From: Cafeteria roenbergensis
Lineage: Eukaryota > Sar > Bigyra > Bicosoecida > Cafeteriaceae
NCBI GenBank assembly: GCA_008330645.1
Contig: VLTN01000010.1
Location: 186,001-250,000, forward strand
Direction of reading: 5' to 3'
DNA: 64,000 bases
In this document: positions 41,930-52,800 of the stretch, one piece after another
Layout: each line of letters begins with the position of its first letter
How positions within the stretch are numbered: position 1 is the stretch's first letter
Made by a program: the position numbers and the translations under genes
Notes under the pieces: model-generated
Told to the model about the DNA's origin: nothing
What the model saw: only the letters and a program-made list of their open reading frames with translations
Databases searched by the model: none

Positions 41930-42714
41930 TTCGAGAAGCACTCTGAGCGGGAGTGGCCGCGCGGCGCCGCCGCTTGCGTTGTTGTTGCGAGCTTGGGAGC
42001 CGAGGCCGGCTCTGCCAGCCACGGCGCCTGCGGAATCTGGACGACGGGGGCACGCCTTGCTCGCGCCCCGCGCGGACTTGGCTCTGGAATGAGGTCTCTG
42101 CTTCTGCTCCTGCTTCTGCGTGCGAGTGTGCGTGTGTGCGAGGGGCAGGTGCAGGGGATGTGGAGCTGGGGTTGGTGTGAGGCGCTGCTTCCCCTCCCCG
42201 CACTCCGCACAGCCCGTTCGCGAGCAGCATTGGGGCGGGGTGCAAGTGTGCTGCGGCGCTTCCCCAGCATCAATGGGGGCGTGGGCTACAGCCGTGTCAT
42301 TGTCTGCAGACCTTTTTGGCCCAATCGATTGCATCGAGCACACATTTACAATCGGGGCGCGTGCGTGCGGCGGGCACGGGGAACGGCCGGGGAGGACCAC
42401 GTGGACTCGAGCCGGTGTGCCCGCCCAGAGGGCGAGCCTGCGAGCGGGTCGGGTGGCTCGCGCTTGCCGTGAGGTAGAGCCGGGCCCGGGGTTGCTGCCG
42501 TCACCCGATGCTCCGGACAACACGGGGATCGATCAGACTGCTCAGGCTTGAGCCCATTCCTGGCACTGGCCTTCTAGCGAGCCGCTCCGGCGCGGTCCTG
42601 CGTGCCTGGGCCACTCGCAAGTGCCACACGGAGCGAGCAGCGCAGCCAGCCCGAATGCGCCGCCCGCCGTGCAAGCCTGACCTCGTCGGGGGAGCCTCCG
42701 CCCTGACGGGGGAA
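41930..42714. other. MDH upstream region and DPH7 3' side
   Basis: Tandem spacer of 785 bp. Contains CTTCTGCTCC-type simple sequence near 42095-42120 and a TGTG-rich stretch near 42125-42150 (plus strand). A short plus-strand frame starting with a leucine run at 42089 is probably an artefact of that simple sequence. No gene called. Confidence 0.45.
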
Positions 42715-43902
42715 TCACGCGGTCCACACCCTGAACTCGTTGTTGTAGAAGGAGCAAGTCCCAATGGTGTCCTCCTCGGCGGCCCCGGCCGCGAGAAGCA
42801 GCCAGTCCGCGCCGTAGGTCAGGCTCTCTGCTCCGTGCACCAGCGTGGACGCGGTCGGAACGAGACGTTGGTCCTCGGCCCAGGCAAAGAGGCGGGCGCC
42901 GCCTCGCATGCTCGCAGTCAAGATGGCGTCCCCGCTGCCTGGCCGCCACTTGATGCGCCAGACGCCACCCCCAGTCTCCGCAGCTGCGTGGCAGTCGTCC
43001 CCCGAGACGGACGACCCGGTCTTGCGCGTGTCCCAGACTCGCAACACCCCGTCGTAGCCGCCCGTGGCCACAGTAAACTCGGAAACCGGGTTCCACTGAC
43101 AGCTGCAAACACCCGCGCCCAGTTCCGCCGCGAATGTGGGCCTCCTCCTCCGCCTGGTGCCGCTGCCCGCCGCCGGTTCGCGCACGTCCCAGCCCTTGAG
43201 CGTGCCGTCGTCGCCCCCGGTCCACACTTGCTGGCACCGCCCGGCCTCTCCAGCGTGAGGGTTCACACCCACAATCCACGCCTCCGCGCCCACGCCCGGG
43301 CCGTACGAGTGCGCCAGCCAGCTCTCCAGCTCGCTCAGCTCCGCCCCCGCGGCGCCCGCCTCGCACGCCAGGACCGAGATCAAGCCGTCCCGCCGGCTGG
43401 CCGCGACCTCGCAGCTCGGTGCGTCGCTCGCCGTGCCAGCCCACGCAAGCGAGAGCACGATCGGGGGGTCGGCAGGGTCGCCAAGGCCGGCCTCGGCCAG
43501 CTTGCTCCACTTCCGGCTGCCACCCGCCTCCTCAACTACCGCCCAGGCGGAGAGCGAGCCGTCGGCGCTTGCAACTCCGAGAATGCCCTGACCAACTCCC
43601 GGGCCTGCCCGGAGGGGGCTCCACTTTGCGTCTAGGACCCCCGCAAGGCTCGTCTCGCTCGCAATTGCTTGCACGTCGAAGGCGGGCTCGCCGCCCCCAG
43701 AACCGCCCACGATGAAGGCCTCGATTGCCCCCTCGCGGGTGTCTGTCTCCTTGTTCAGCTCGTAGCCCGCAACGGCCACAAGCGAGGAGCCATCGGCAAG
43801 CGACAGAGCCTCCACGCTGTCCGCGCATCGCGGCGTGGCGTGGTGCCAGCGCTGCGTGACCCTCTTCGCGCCGCTAGGGAGCCCGCCGCTGGCTGACGCC
43901 AT
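42715..43902 (-). CDS. DPH7: DPH7 / WDR85, diphthamide biosynthesis WD40 methylesterase
   Basis: WD40 protein that removes the methyl ester from methylated diphthine, before the final amidation that makes diphthamide on elongation factor 2. Single exon of 395 residues from the ATG at 43902. Specific family matches: an N-terminal VEALSLADGSSLVAVAGYEL block, DAKWSPL, LSLAWAG, a central WTGGDDGTLKGWDVRE repeat, CSCQWNP..FTVATGGYDGVLRVWDTRKT, then GGVWRIKWRPG and LVHGAESLTYGADW, and a final CSFYNNEFRVW strand. These last motifs distinguish DPH7 from generic WD40 proteins. Lysine/arginine-rich loops are expanded. Its divergent partner is glutathione reductase, 785 bp away. Confidence 0.93.
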   Translation of the reverse strand: MASASGGLPSGAKRVTQRWHHATPRCADSVEALSLADGSSLVAVAGYELNKETDTREGAIEAFIVGGSGGGEPAFDVQAIASETSLAGVLDAKWSPLRAGPGVGQGILGVASADGSLSAWAVVEEAGGSRKWSKLAEAGLGDPADPPIVLSLAWAGTASDAPSCEVAASRRDGLISVLACEAGAAGAELSELESWLAHSYGPGVGAEAWIVGVNPHAGEAGRCQQVWTGGDDGTLKGWDVREPAAGSGTRRRRRPTFAAELGAGVCSCQWNPVSEFTVATGGYDGVLRVWDTRKTGSSVSGDDCHAAAETGGGVWRIKWRPGSGDAILTASMRGGARLFAWAEDQRLVPTASTLVHGAESLTYGADWLLLAAGAAEEDTIGTCSFYNNEFRVWTA

Positions 43903-44687
43903 TCCCCCCAAGCAGCGGGGCGTGGGCGGCGCCGGGCGCGCAGAGGGGCTCGACGCACCGGCCGCACTGCGAGCTCTGCCTTGCTCCGCAACAAAAACTC
44001 ATGGCGAAAGTCGATTGATTGCGGCGCAGGGAGTCTGGCTCGTTGTCCCGCGCGGCGGCACCCGACCGAGCGCTTCAAGACGTTGATTGCGCGCCGCACA
44101 GCGCTCTTCTCTGCCCATCCGTTGTCCCCGCCCGAACTGGGGTTCAGACGGTGCGCAAGTCGCGGCCGCGAGCGGCTCGCCCGCCGCAACAGCAAATGGT
44201 TGCGCCTGCGGCCCCGGGTCGCCCGCCCCGTTGATCAGCGATGCGCGCGCCAACCAGAACTGGCGCAAGCGCCTGTGCGTACCCGAGTTCCGCCACACAG
44301 CCGAACAGAACGACATATTTGCGCGCGGGCCTGCCGTCAGCTGGGGGCGCGGCTGCACCTGCTGCCACGCCAGCAGGCTCTGCGACAGCGGCCAGCGAAG
44401 GGGCAAGCCCGGGCCTCGGAGCCAACTCGCACGGCACCAGGGCCTCGCCCACATGGCGACAACCAGCCCACGCGTGCTGGAGCTGGCGGCGAGCTCGCCG
44501 CTTGTCCCGCGGTCGCGACGCAAGCAATCTTGGGGGAGCAGGGAAATATGCGCGCCCCCGCCCGTCACGACCACGGCGGCCCAGGGCGGCCCACTCTTGT
44601 CCCAGCCTCCGAGGCGCGGGCCCCCAAGCCCATCCCGGCACGTGTCAGTGCTCTCTTGGACCAGCAGGTCTGCTTCCAGAGGCATCC
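43903..44687. promoter_or_regulatory. Divergent DPH7 / glutathione reductase upstream region
   Basis: Two copies of TTGATTGC (44015-44022 and 44083-44090), plus AT-rich islands CGACATATTTGCGCGC (about 44311-44326) and GGGAAATATGCGCGCC (44541-44556, about 135 bp before the reductase start). The latter two share an ATAT core followed by GCGCGC. No coding exon recognised. Confidence 0.4.
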
Positions 44688-46265
44688 ATGTTCTCCGCCA
44701 CGGCAGCCGCTGCTCGGCGAGTTGTGACGTCCGGCTCAACGACGCCCGCAGCATTTGCAGCCCGGCGCGCCGGCATGTCGTCCGCCGCCGCAGAGTACGA
44801 CTACGTGGTCATCGGCGGCGGCTCTGGCGGCATCGCGTCTGCGCGCCGTGCGGCGGGGCACGGCGCCAAGGTTGCGCTGGTCGAGGGCAACAAGCTTGGC
44901 GGCACGTGCGTCAACGTTGGCTGCGTCCCGAAGAAGGTGATGGTTCACGCCACCGAGCTCCGGGAGCATCTGCGGCTGGCCAAGTACTATGGCCTCCCAG
45001 AGGCCAAGTCCGACGTGGACATGGCCGCCCTGAAAGCCGCGCGCGATTCGTACGTGGCGCGCCTCAACGGCATCTACGGGCGCAACCTGGGCAATTCCCA
45101 GGTGGACCACTTGCAGGGGTGGGGGCGCCTCGAGGGGCCCGGCAGCGTGAGCGTGGCCATGGAGGAGGGCGGCGAGACGAGGTTGCTCTCTGCCAAGCAC
45201 GTGCTGCTCGCGCCTGGCGGAAAGCCGTTTGTGCCCCCCGTCCCCGGCAGCGAGCTCGCCATCACCAGCGACGGCTTTTTCCAGCTCGACAAGCTGCCCG
45301 GCAAGGTGGTGGTGGTCGGCGGGGGGTACATCGGCGTGGAGCTCGCCGGCGTGCTCAACGCCCTCGGCACCGACGTGACGCTGCTTCTGCGGGGCCAGCG
45401 CCCCCTGCCTAGCTTCGACGAGACCATCGCGTCTGCGCTGCAGTTTGCCATGTCCGACTCGGGCGTCGCTGTGCGCTGCAACAGCCCGTTGGCCGGCATC
45501 GAGGCCGTCGAGGCCGGGGCAACCGCGATGCAGGGGCGCAAGCGGGTGCTCTTCGGCGAGCAGGGCGACCAGTCGGAGGAGGCAGACATCGTCCTCTTCG
45601 CAACGGGCCGCGTGCCTCGCCTGGACAACCTCTGGGCCGACAGCGCGGCCCCCGCCATGCTGGAGAGCGGCCACATCGACGTCGACTTCCAGCAGCGCAC
45701 GAGCATCCCGGGGCTGTACGCGGTCGGGGACGCCACGAGGGCCCCGGCGCTCACGCCCGTGGCCATCGCCGCCGGGCGCCTGCTGAGCGACCGCCTCTTT
45801 GCTGGGGTGGAGGACGCGGCGCTGGATCTGGCGAACATCCCCACCGTCGTGTTCTCCCACCCGCCCCTCGGCACCGTCGGCCTGAGCCGCGAGCAGGCCC
45901 AGCAGGCCCACGGCGCCGAGCGCATCGTGTCCCTGGAGTCCGGCTTCACCTCTCTCTTCTACGGCCTCGTGCCCGACACCGAACACCGCCCCAAGACCAC
46001 CATCCGCGTGAACTTCCTCCTGCCCGAGGGAGTCACCACCGACGGAACCACGCCCGTTCCCGCGGAGGCCATGGCCAACGCCAGGGTTGTGGGCATGCAC
46101 GTGCTCGGCCCAGGCGCGGACGAGATGATCCAAGGCTTCGCTGTGGCAGTCAAGATGGGCTGCACCAAGCGTGACCTCGACTCGACGGTGGCAATCCATC
46201 CCACCTCGTCCGAGGAGGTGGTGACCTTGCAGCCGTGGTCCCCGCACTTTGCCAGCCGCGCGTGA
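44688..46265 (+). CDS. GSR: Glutathione reductase
   Basis: FAD- and NADPH-dependent reduction of glutathione disulfide. Single exon, 525 residues. An N-terminal presequence (MFSATAAAARRVVTSG...ARRAGMSS) suggests mitochondria or plastid; an internal ATG at 44775 (MSSAAAEYDY) would give a cytosolic form. FAD-binding GGGSGG is at 43-48, the redox-active pair Cys74/Cys79 in GGTCVNVGCVPKK, the NADPH-binding VVVGGGYIGVELAGV, the FAD-contacting ATGRVPRLDNL..GLYAVGDAT, and the C-terminal dimer-interface histidine in HPTSSEE (His504). The glutathione-reductase form CVNVGCVPKK separates it from lipoamide dehydrogenase and trypanothione reductase. One insert of about 17 residues near QGRKRVLFGEQGD is unusual. 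Confidence 0.96.
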   Translation: MFSATAAAARRVVTSGSTTPAAFAARRAGMSSAAAEYDYVVIGGGSGGIASARRAAGHGAKVALVEGNKLGGTCVNVGCVPKKVMVHATELREHLRLAKYYGLPEAKSDVDMAALKAARDSYVARLNGIYGRNLGNSQVDHLQGWGRLEGPGSVSVAMEEGGETRLLSAKHVLLAPGGKPFVPPVPGSELAITSDGFFQLDKLPGKVVVVGGGYIGVELAGVLNALGTDVTLLLRGQRPLPSFDETIASALQFAMSDSGVAVRCNSPLAGIEAVEAGATAMQGRKRVLFGEQGDQSEEADIVLFATGRVPRLDNLWADSAAPAMLESGHIDVDFQQRTSIPGLYAVGDATRAPALTPVAIAAGRLLSDRLFAGVEDAALDLANIPTVVFSHPPLGTVGLSREQAQQAHGAERIVSLESGFTSLFYGLVPDTEHRPKTTIRVNFLLPEGVTTDGTTPVPAEAMANARVVGMHVLGPGADEMIQGFAVAVKMGCTKRDLDSTVAIHPTSSEEVVTLQPWSPHFASRA

Positions 46266-46882
46266 GTCCGGCCGTTCCGCGGCGCTGCTGCGTGCCCCGC
46301 CAATGCGAATTCGCCTGAATCCGGCCCACGCAGGCGCGCGCGTCTCGATTTTGCCTTCCGCGGCCAAGACCGTGGGAGCACGCTTCCCGCGGACACACAC
46401 ACACAAGGGCAAACGGTAGCTTGAGCGCGCGCGAATGCGCATGTTCAGCTGCGCCGGCATGGGAGCAACACTTGCGAGATTTGACGATGCAATTGCGCGC
46501 TGCAAACTGTCATACGTCGCACGCACCACGAGCATCCCGCCAGCCAAAGGCAGACCTACGCACACAGCTGGAATAAACAATGCGACGCACACTCGTCGGG
46601 AAAATGCAAGAGGGCGTTGAAGTGGCGCGCTGGTCGGCCCGTCGGCCGCGCGCCATTGGCCAATCACGCGTGGAATGCTTTCGGTCACCGAGGAGCCCGC
46701 CCCCAACCCCGTCGCGCTACACTGAGCGCAACCGCTCCAGACCCCAGCTTGGTGAGGATCCAGAGACCCTTCCTTCTTGATCCAATCGGGATGGGCTCGG
46801 CGCTGCGCCTCCCGACTCGCGGTGAGCGCCGCGCCTCCCGAGCGCCGCGCCTCCCGACTCGCGGTGAGCGCCGCGCCGCTGC
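46266..46882. other. Convergent spacer with lower-GC block and direct repeats
   Basis: Between glutathione reductase and the E2F gene. 46430-46620 is clearly less GC-rich than the surroundings and includes AATAAA (about 46570), a possible polyadenylation signal. Back-to-back CCAAT boxes (CCATTGGCCAATCACG) lie near 46655-46670, odd for a 3'/3' region. A direct repeat with a 42-bp period covers about 46805-46876. Confidence 0.5.
46805..46876 (+). repeat. Direct repeat, period 42 bp
   Basis: Two near-identical copies of a roughly 30-bp segment (GCGCCTCCCGACTCGCGGTG...), starting at about 46805 and 46847, lie just beyond the E2F stop codon. Confidence 0.75.
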
Positions 46883-49800
46883 TCAGATTGCCGTATCGCT
46901 GAAGTCGAGGAGGCCCAGCCCCAGCGCATCGAAATCGTCCCCATCGCTGCTGACCCCGTCTACGTCGCTGGAGCCGCCCCTGGGGCTTCTGGCCGCCCGG
47001 TCGGCGCTGGAGGCGAGGCCCCGCCCGGCCGACCTGCGGCAGCCTGGCTCGTACCGCTTTGCTGTGGTGTGCTTGCGAGTCAGCTCCCCGAAGGGAGCCC
47101 CGGCGACGGAGTCGCGGGTCGGCGTGTGCAGGTCAAAGATGCCATCGCCTTCACTTGCTCCCCTCCCGCTGCCCGCGGAGTGGTCAATGTCGCTGGAGGA
47201 CGTGATGCCCTCGCTCGGCGCAAAGATGCCGTCTTCCCCTCCTGGTTGGCGTTCCTCCAGCGTGCCGCCGAGAGCCACGACACCGAGGGCCCCGCCGCGC
47301 CCGTCAGTCGCCACCCGCATCTCGGAGGGCCGCAGCCAGGCCACGAACTCGCCGCCGGCACGCTCACGGCCGTCCCTTCCAGCCCCAGCGCCCTCTCTGC
47401 GAGCCAGCCCGGGAAAGTCCGAGTCGGCGCCCCGGCCCGAGTCAGGCTCAGCCATCGCGCGGTGGAGGGAGAGGCCGGAGGCGGCAAGGCCATCCTCCTC
47501 CGCCCCCTCGCTGCAGCGCCGCGAGCGTGCGCCAGAGCGCGCCTCCGAGGCAACAGTGGCGCGGGAGAGCGTCAACTGCGAGTCAACCAGCCGGTCGGGG
47601 CTGGCAGGGGCGCCTCCGCGGCGACCGGCACGGCCACCGGTGCTGGTGCTGGGCGCGGCTGAGCGGTCGCGGCTTGAGCCCCGCATGCCCCGCGCGGCGG
47701 AGGCGTGGCCAGGGGAGGAGAGGTCGAGCCGGCGCTTGGAGCTGGATGCCGTGGCGAGGTCGAGCAGGGCGATGGCTGGTCCCGTGGGGCTCGCCCCACC
47801 TGCGGACGCCGCAGCGACGGCCGAGGAGTCGCCGAGGCTCGTTTCGCGGACGCCCCTCGTCGCAGAGGGGGCGTGGCGAGCGCGCAGCTGCTGCCGCGCA
47901 GACGAGGCCGAGGAGGAGGAGGGGATGCGTCCGGCGTCAGCAGCAACCGTGGCGAAACCCACTCTGTTGCCTGCCGGCGTGGTGTTCGGGTGGAAGGCGG
48001 GGTTGGCGGCGCGGCGCACGGCGGAGCGGCGCGAGGCGCGTGCAGGACTCGGGGAGGCATCGTCCACGCCGAGGAGCAGGGCGGGGAAGCGGTCCGCGTC
48101 GGAGTCCCAGCGGGCCTGGTTCGGCTGTCGGAGGTTGGGGGTGGCGACCTGCGGGACGTTCCCCGGGGAGCCGATCCCGCCGAGGGTCGCGGGCAGGGAC
48201 GGGGCGCAGGGCCGAGAGGCCGTACCGGGGGCCGAAGAGGCTGTGGCGGACCGGCGGCTGGCATGCGGGGGCGGGGACTGCCACGGGGCGTGGCGCCCGA
48301 AGGCTGGTGCCGGCGAAGGCAGCGCTTGGCCGGCGTGGGCTCCCGAGGTGCTCTGCTTGTAGAGGATGGCCGCGGCATCGCTCATCGGGAGGGGCTCTTG
48401 CGCGCTTCGGGGAGACGCGGGGTGGTCAGTGGTGGGCCCGCCGAGGTGGTTTGGGGGGAGGAGCACTCGCCTATCCTCATAGCGGCAGGCAGAGCTGGCG
48501 CCGCGGGAAACCGGCGGCACAGCCGTCGCACCCGTGGAGCGGAAGGCGCGACGGCGCGGCGCAGCAGACGCCGCCGCGGCGCGGGGTGCCAGCGCCATTG
48601 CAGCCGTCGACGGCGCCGAGCCGCTGCTGCGGCCCTCCTGCTCGCCGAAGCCCGCCCTTGTCCCCGCAGCGCGCGGACCCTGGTGGCCATGCCCGTGGAG
48701 CGCGCCACCGCGCCCGCTGGCAGAGCCGCCTCCGAGCTGCGCGTCCCCATCCCCAGGAGCGCCAAGGCGGTGGTGGCTTCCGACACGGCCATGGGCCACA
48801 CCATCCATGTCGTCGACGTCAAGCGCTGGGTCGGCGTCCGAGTCAGCGTCCTCGCCGAGGAAGGCGGACGGGAACGGGAACCCCTCGGTGCCCATGCCCG
48901 CTGGGTTGTCGCCGGGGATGAGGTCGTCGCCCCACACGGCCGACTGGTGGGTGCTGCCGGCGGCGGTTCGGCTCACGGATTGGCGGGGCCTGCGAGCGCG
49001 GAACGCAGTGGGGAGCCGCGATGCGCCGGGCGTGGCGGGCCCCCCAAGCATTCCACCAGTTGTCCCCGCGGAGAACAGCAACGGCTCGGGCGGCGCCGCG
49101 CCCGAGGCGGAGGCGCGCGAAGTGCGGCTGCCCCCTCCGCCTCCCCCACCGCCCCGGCCGCCGCCCACGCCGTGGCCCTGCCCACTGCCTGCGCCCCCGA
49201 TCTGGCGCGACATGTCCATAGCGACCTCCTCCTCGGAGTCGTCTGCGTCGCGCACAGCGGCCGCGGCCTCTGCGAGAATGCGCATGTCACCGCCGCGGCC
49301 ACCGCCACCGCCACCGCTGCTCCCGCCGGCCACAAAGGGGCCACTGCCAGCGCCTCCATGGCCTGCCATGCCGTCCGCGGCAGCTCGTGGCCTGCCGGGC
49401 CGCGGAGGCGCAGCGCGACCCCGACCCCGGCTGCCGGCGCGGCCGCGATCGCCACGGGCCTGGTGGGGCGGGCGGGATCCGTCAGAGGCGTGGGACGATG
49501 CCGACGCGAACGAATGCGCCCGGCTGCGCCCCCCGCCGCCGCCCCACACAGAGGGGTGCGATGCAAAGCTTGACGTGTGGCCGGCCGAGGCGTCAGCAGC
49601 GCCTCCACGCTCGCCAGCAGCCGGACCCAAGGGGACTGCGGCCTCTGAGGCGCCATGGCCGCGGCGAGAGCGCGGCGGCTGAGACACCGTGCCAGAAGCC
49701 GCGCCGCTCACGGTGGCGGCGCCGTTGGTGGTACCGGCATCGCTGCCGTGCACATGCGCATGTGCGCGGCGGCTCCACGCTGCGGCGTTCACGGCGTCTC

Positions 49801-52800
49801 CTTGCGCCGCGAGACCGAGCATCTCCAGGTCCACGGCCTCATCGGCGACATGCCCGTGCGGGTGCGAACGGCCGGAGTCGCGGGGAGGATCGTGATCGAG
49901 GTGCGAGAGGTGATCTGACGGCGACAGCTCCGCGAGCACTGAGCGCCGCACCGGCGACGGGAACCGCCTATTGGCGGACGAGCCAGGCAGCTGGTGCCGG
50001 CCCCGTGTAGAGCCCACACTAATGTCGTCGCCGTCCTCATCCTCGTCGTCGTCCTCGTCCGCAAACGCGCCGCGTCCCGCGGAGGCGCCGCCAGCGACCC
50101 GCGCCGTCCGGCGGCGCTGAGTGCGGCGGCGGGGGCCCGCAGTGCTGCTGCAGTAGCCGTAACCTGTGCGAATCCCCGCCGGGCCGTGCGCCGCAAGAGA
50201 GGCGCCCGTCGCGGACCCGGCGCCCTCCTTGGCAGAGGATGCCACAGACGACGACGAGGCAGCCTGCCCGGTCGCCGTGACGGAGGGCCGGAGACCCGGC
50301 AGGAGGGGCACCGAGCCTACGCCGCGCCAGGCGAAGGCTGCCTTGCGCGTGGGGAGGGTTGCGAGGCTGACCTTGTGGACCAGACCGAGGCTCTGGAGCA
50401 CGTTCGCGATGTCGTACAGGCGGCGCACCTTGGTCTTGAGGCGGCGGGCGTCCTTGCTGGCCTCCTCGCCCATCATGATGGCTGCCGCGTGCTCCAGGCA
50501 CACGACGGGCCGGCCTGCGAGGAAGAGCATCACCAGCCGCTGGGCCTGCGCCCCCATGCTCTTCTCGCCTGCGGTGTCTCGTGGGGGAGCCCCGCCCTCG
50601 CCCCACTGGGCCAGGGGGAAGCGCCCCGTCGACGCGACTGCCGCCGCCCGAGCTGCTGCCACTGCGGCATCGGCTGCTGCCCGCTGCAGGGACCCCTCGG
50701 GGAGAGTGAGCGCGTCGTCCAGCAAAACGGCGGCCGCTGCAGCAGTGGCCACTCCAACCTCCTGGCCGCACGAGGGCAGTTCCGCAGGCCGAGACGGGTC
50801 GGAGCAGTCGCCTGTAAGCTCCTCCTTCACCGCCGACGGGTCCGCCAGGCGAGGACCGTTGCCGCTGCTGCAGACGCGGCCGGGAGACCCGTCGGCCCCG
50901 CGCCACCGCTTGGCTGCAGGCGCGCCGGAAGCGCCACCACCACCACCACCACCACCACCACCACCACGACCAGTGCCGCTGAGGCTGCTGACGGCGTCGT
51001 CTTGGGCGTTGGGGTCCTTGGCAGCGAGCGGCTTGGCTGGCTCTGCCTCGCGCTCTCGCTTGGGTGCCCTTCCGCCGCGGAGCGGGCTGGCGGCCTTAGA
51101 GGGCGACCTCCAACCCCGCTCCGACTCGGGCTCGCCGGCAGGCACGCCGAAGCAGACGACGGCTCCTGCTTTGCGCAACTGCGTGGACTCCATGGTCCCG
51201 ACTGCGAGGGGCTCGCGAGGCCCCGGGTCGGGCCCTTCGCCCGGCGGGCACACGTTCGGGTCGGCGAGCGCGCGGGCCTTGAGGCGCTCTAGCACCAGGG
51301 GCAGCATGGACGTGCCGTGCCAGAAGTACTTGTTCCGCTCTTTGCGAGTCGTGATGCCAACCGCCTCGAAAATGTTGACCAGGTCGTAGATCCGGCGGCG
51401 CTGGATGTCGAGCTTGTCGGCGATCTTGTCGAGCACGACGACGTCGACGCCCCCCGAGGCGCAGTAGGCTAGGAAGTTCTCGCAGACCACGTTGAGCCCG
51501 CGGTCCCGCCGCGACTTGGAAGACCCCGAGGCGGCGCCGGCCGCGACAGACGCCGAGGACGAGGCGGAGCCCGCGGGCTGCGCTGCGGTGGGCCTGTCCG
51601 GCGACCCCGACCCGGGGGTGTCCTCCTCGTCGTCCGCGTCGGCGTCGGGGGACCTGTCAGCGCCCTCCGCCTCTGCCGCGCGTCGCTCGAGGGAGGCCCC
51701 CTGGGCCACCGCCCCGAGCTTGTTGTAGAGGCAGGGGAGGCCTCCTCCGGGGAGGGCGCCGTGCGCCGGCGCCCAGATGTCAAGGCCCCGGCGGCGAGAG
51801 GCAGGGTCGCCGACCAGAACGCCGGGCGCTGGCTCCGGCGGCGTTGCGGCGTCCTCGAGCGGGACATAGAACCGGGGCGCGCTCGCCTCGTTGGCCGTGC
51901 TGCGGCGGGCGCCTGCCGCGCCGGCTTGAGGGTCGGCGTCGGCGGCTCCCGCCTTGATTCCAGCGGCGCTCTCGTCCAGCCCGTCGGGCCCCGAATCCGG
52001 GGCCGAGGCGCGAAGGGACCCCACCGCGGCACGCGCGGCCAGGGCCAGGGCGGCGCTCGGCACGCCAAGCACGGCGTCGGCGAGGGTTGCGCAGTCGTTG
52101 GAGCGCGAGACCACGGTGGGCGGGCAAGGCAGGCGAAGGCCGTCGGGCAGCGTGGCGCAGCCCGGGAGGCAGCGCCACACGGCCGGGCAGTCAACGGAGG
52201 CGATGCGCCGGTGGGCCCCGCCTCCGCTCACCGGGCGCTTGGGCGCCACAAAGTCGAGCGCAGGGGGCACCGGCGCGGCAGGCGCTTGGGGCTGCGGGGC
52301 GCAGCTGCTGCGCTTCGGGCTGGATGAAGGCGCCGCGCTAGGGGCGGGGGCACGAGCAGCGGCCGCCGAAAGACTCGCGGCGGCGGGGCCGGGCGGGTCG
52401 CTGCCTCCGCCGGCCGCGGGGGCGTCCGCGCTCGACCCAGTGGTTGTCGGTGAGGCGGCCTCTTGCTGGGCAGCCGGCTGCTGCGCCGCGGCTGCCGGTG
52501 CCACCGCCGCCACAAAGGCCCCAACGCAAGTCATAAACTGCGGCAGAAACGCGCGCGCCTGCTCCAGGGCCTGCGCGTGCTGGCTGGCGATGCTCCCGCT
52601 GTCGCAGCCAGCAACGGCGACTTGCAGGGCTTGCAGCGTGATCCGCTGCGAGGCCAAGGGAACGGGCGGGCGAGGCGTGCCAGGCAGTCGGTGCACGCAG
52701 CGCGGCCCGATGGCGGTGGAGCAGGGGGAGGGGGCGAGGCGGCGGCAGGGGCCGACGGCGCGGCGCGGCGCGGCGGGGACGGAGGGCAGGGAGCGGCTGT

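Noticed and set aside
42089-42472. Plus-strand frame starting with a run of leucines like a signal peptide
   Set aside because: The leucine run comes from CTG/CTT simple sequence; no further protein-like features follow, and it sits in the upstream region of malate dehydrogenase.
44736-46706. Antisense frame of about 656 codons over glutathione reductase
   Set aside because: Same artefact; no ATG start (begins at a TTG) and no domain. The sense enzyme is unambiguous.
52180-52260. Additional E2F intron starting at GTGAGCGG within exon 2
   Set aside because: The frame stays open across the site and no matching CGCAG acceptor clearly restores a better sequence. It cannot be excluded but is not supported.
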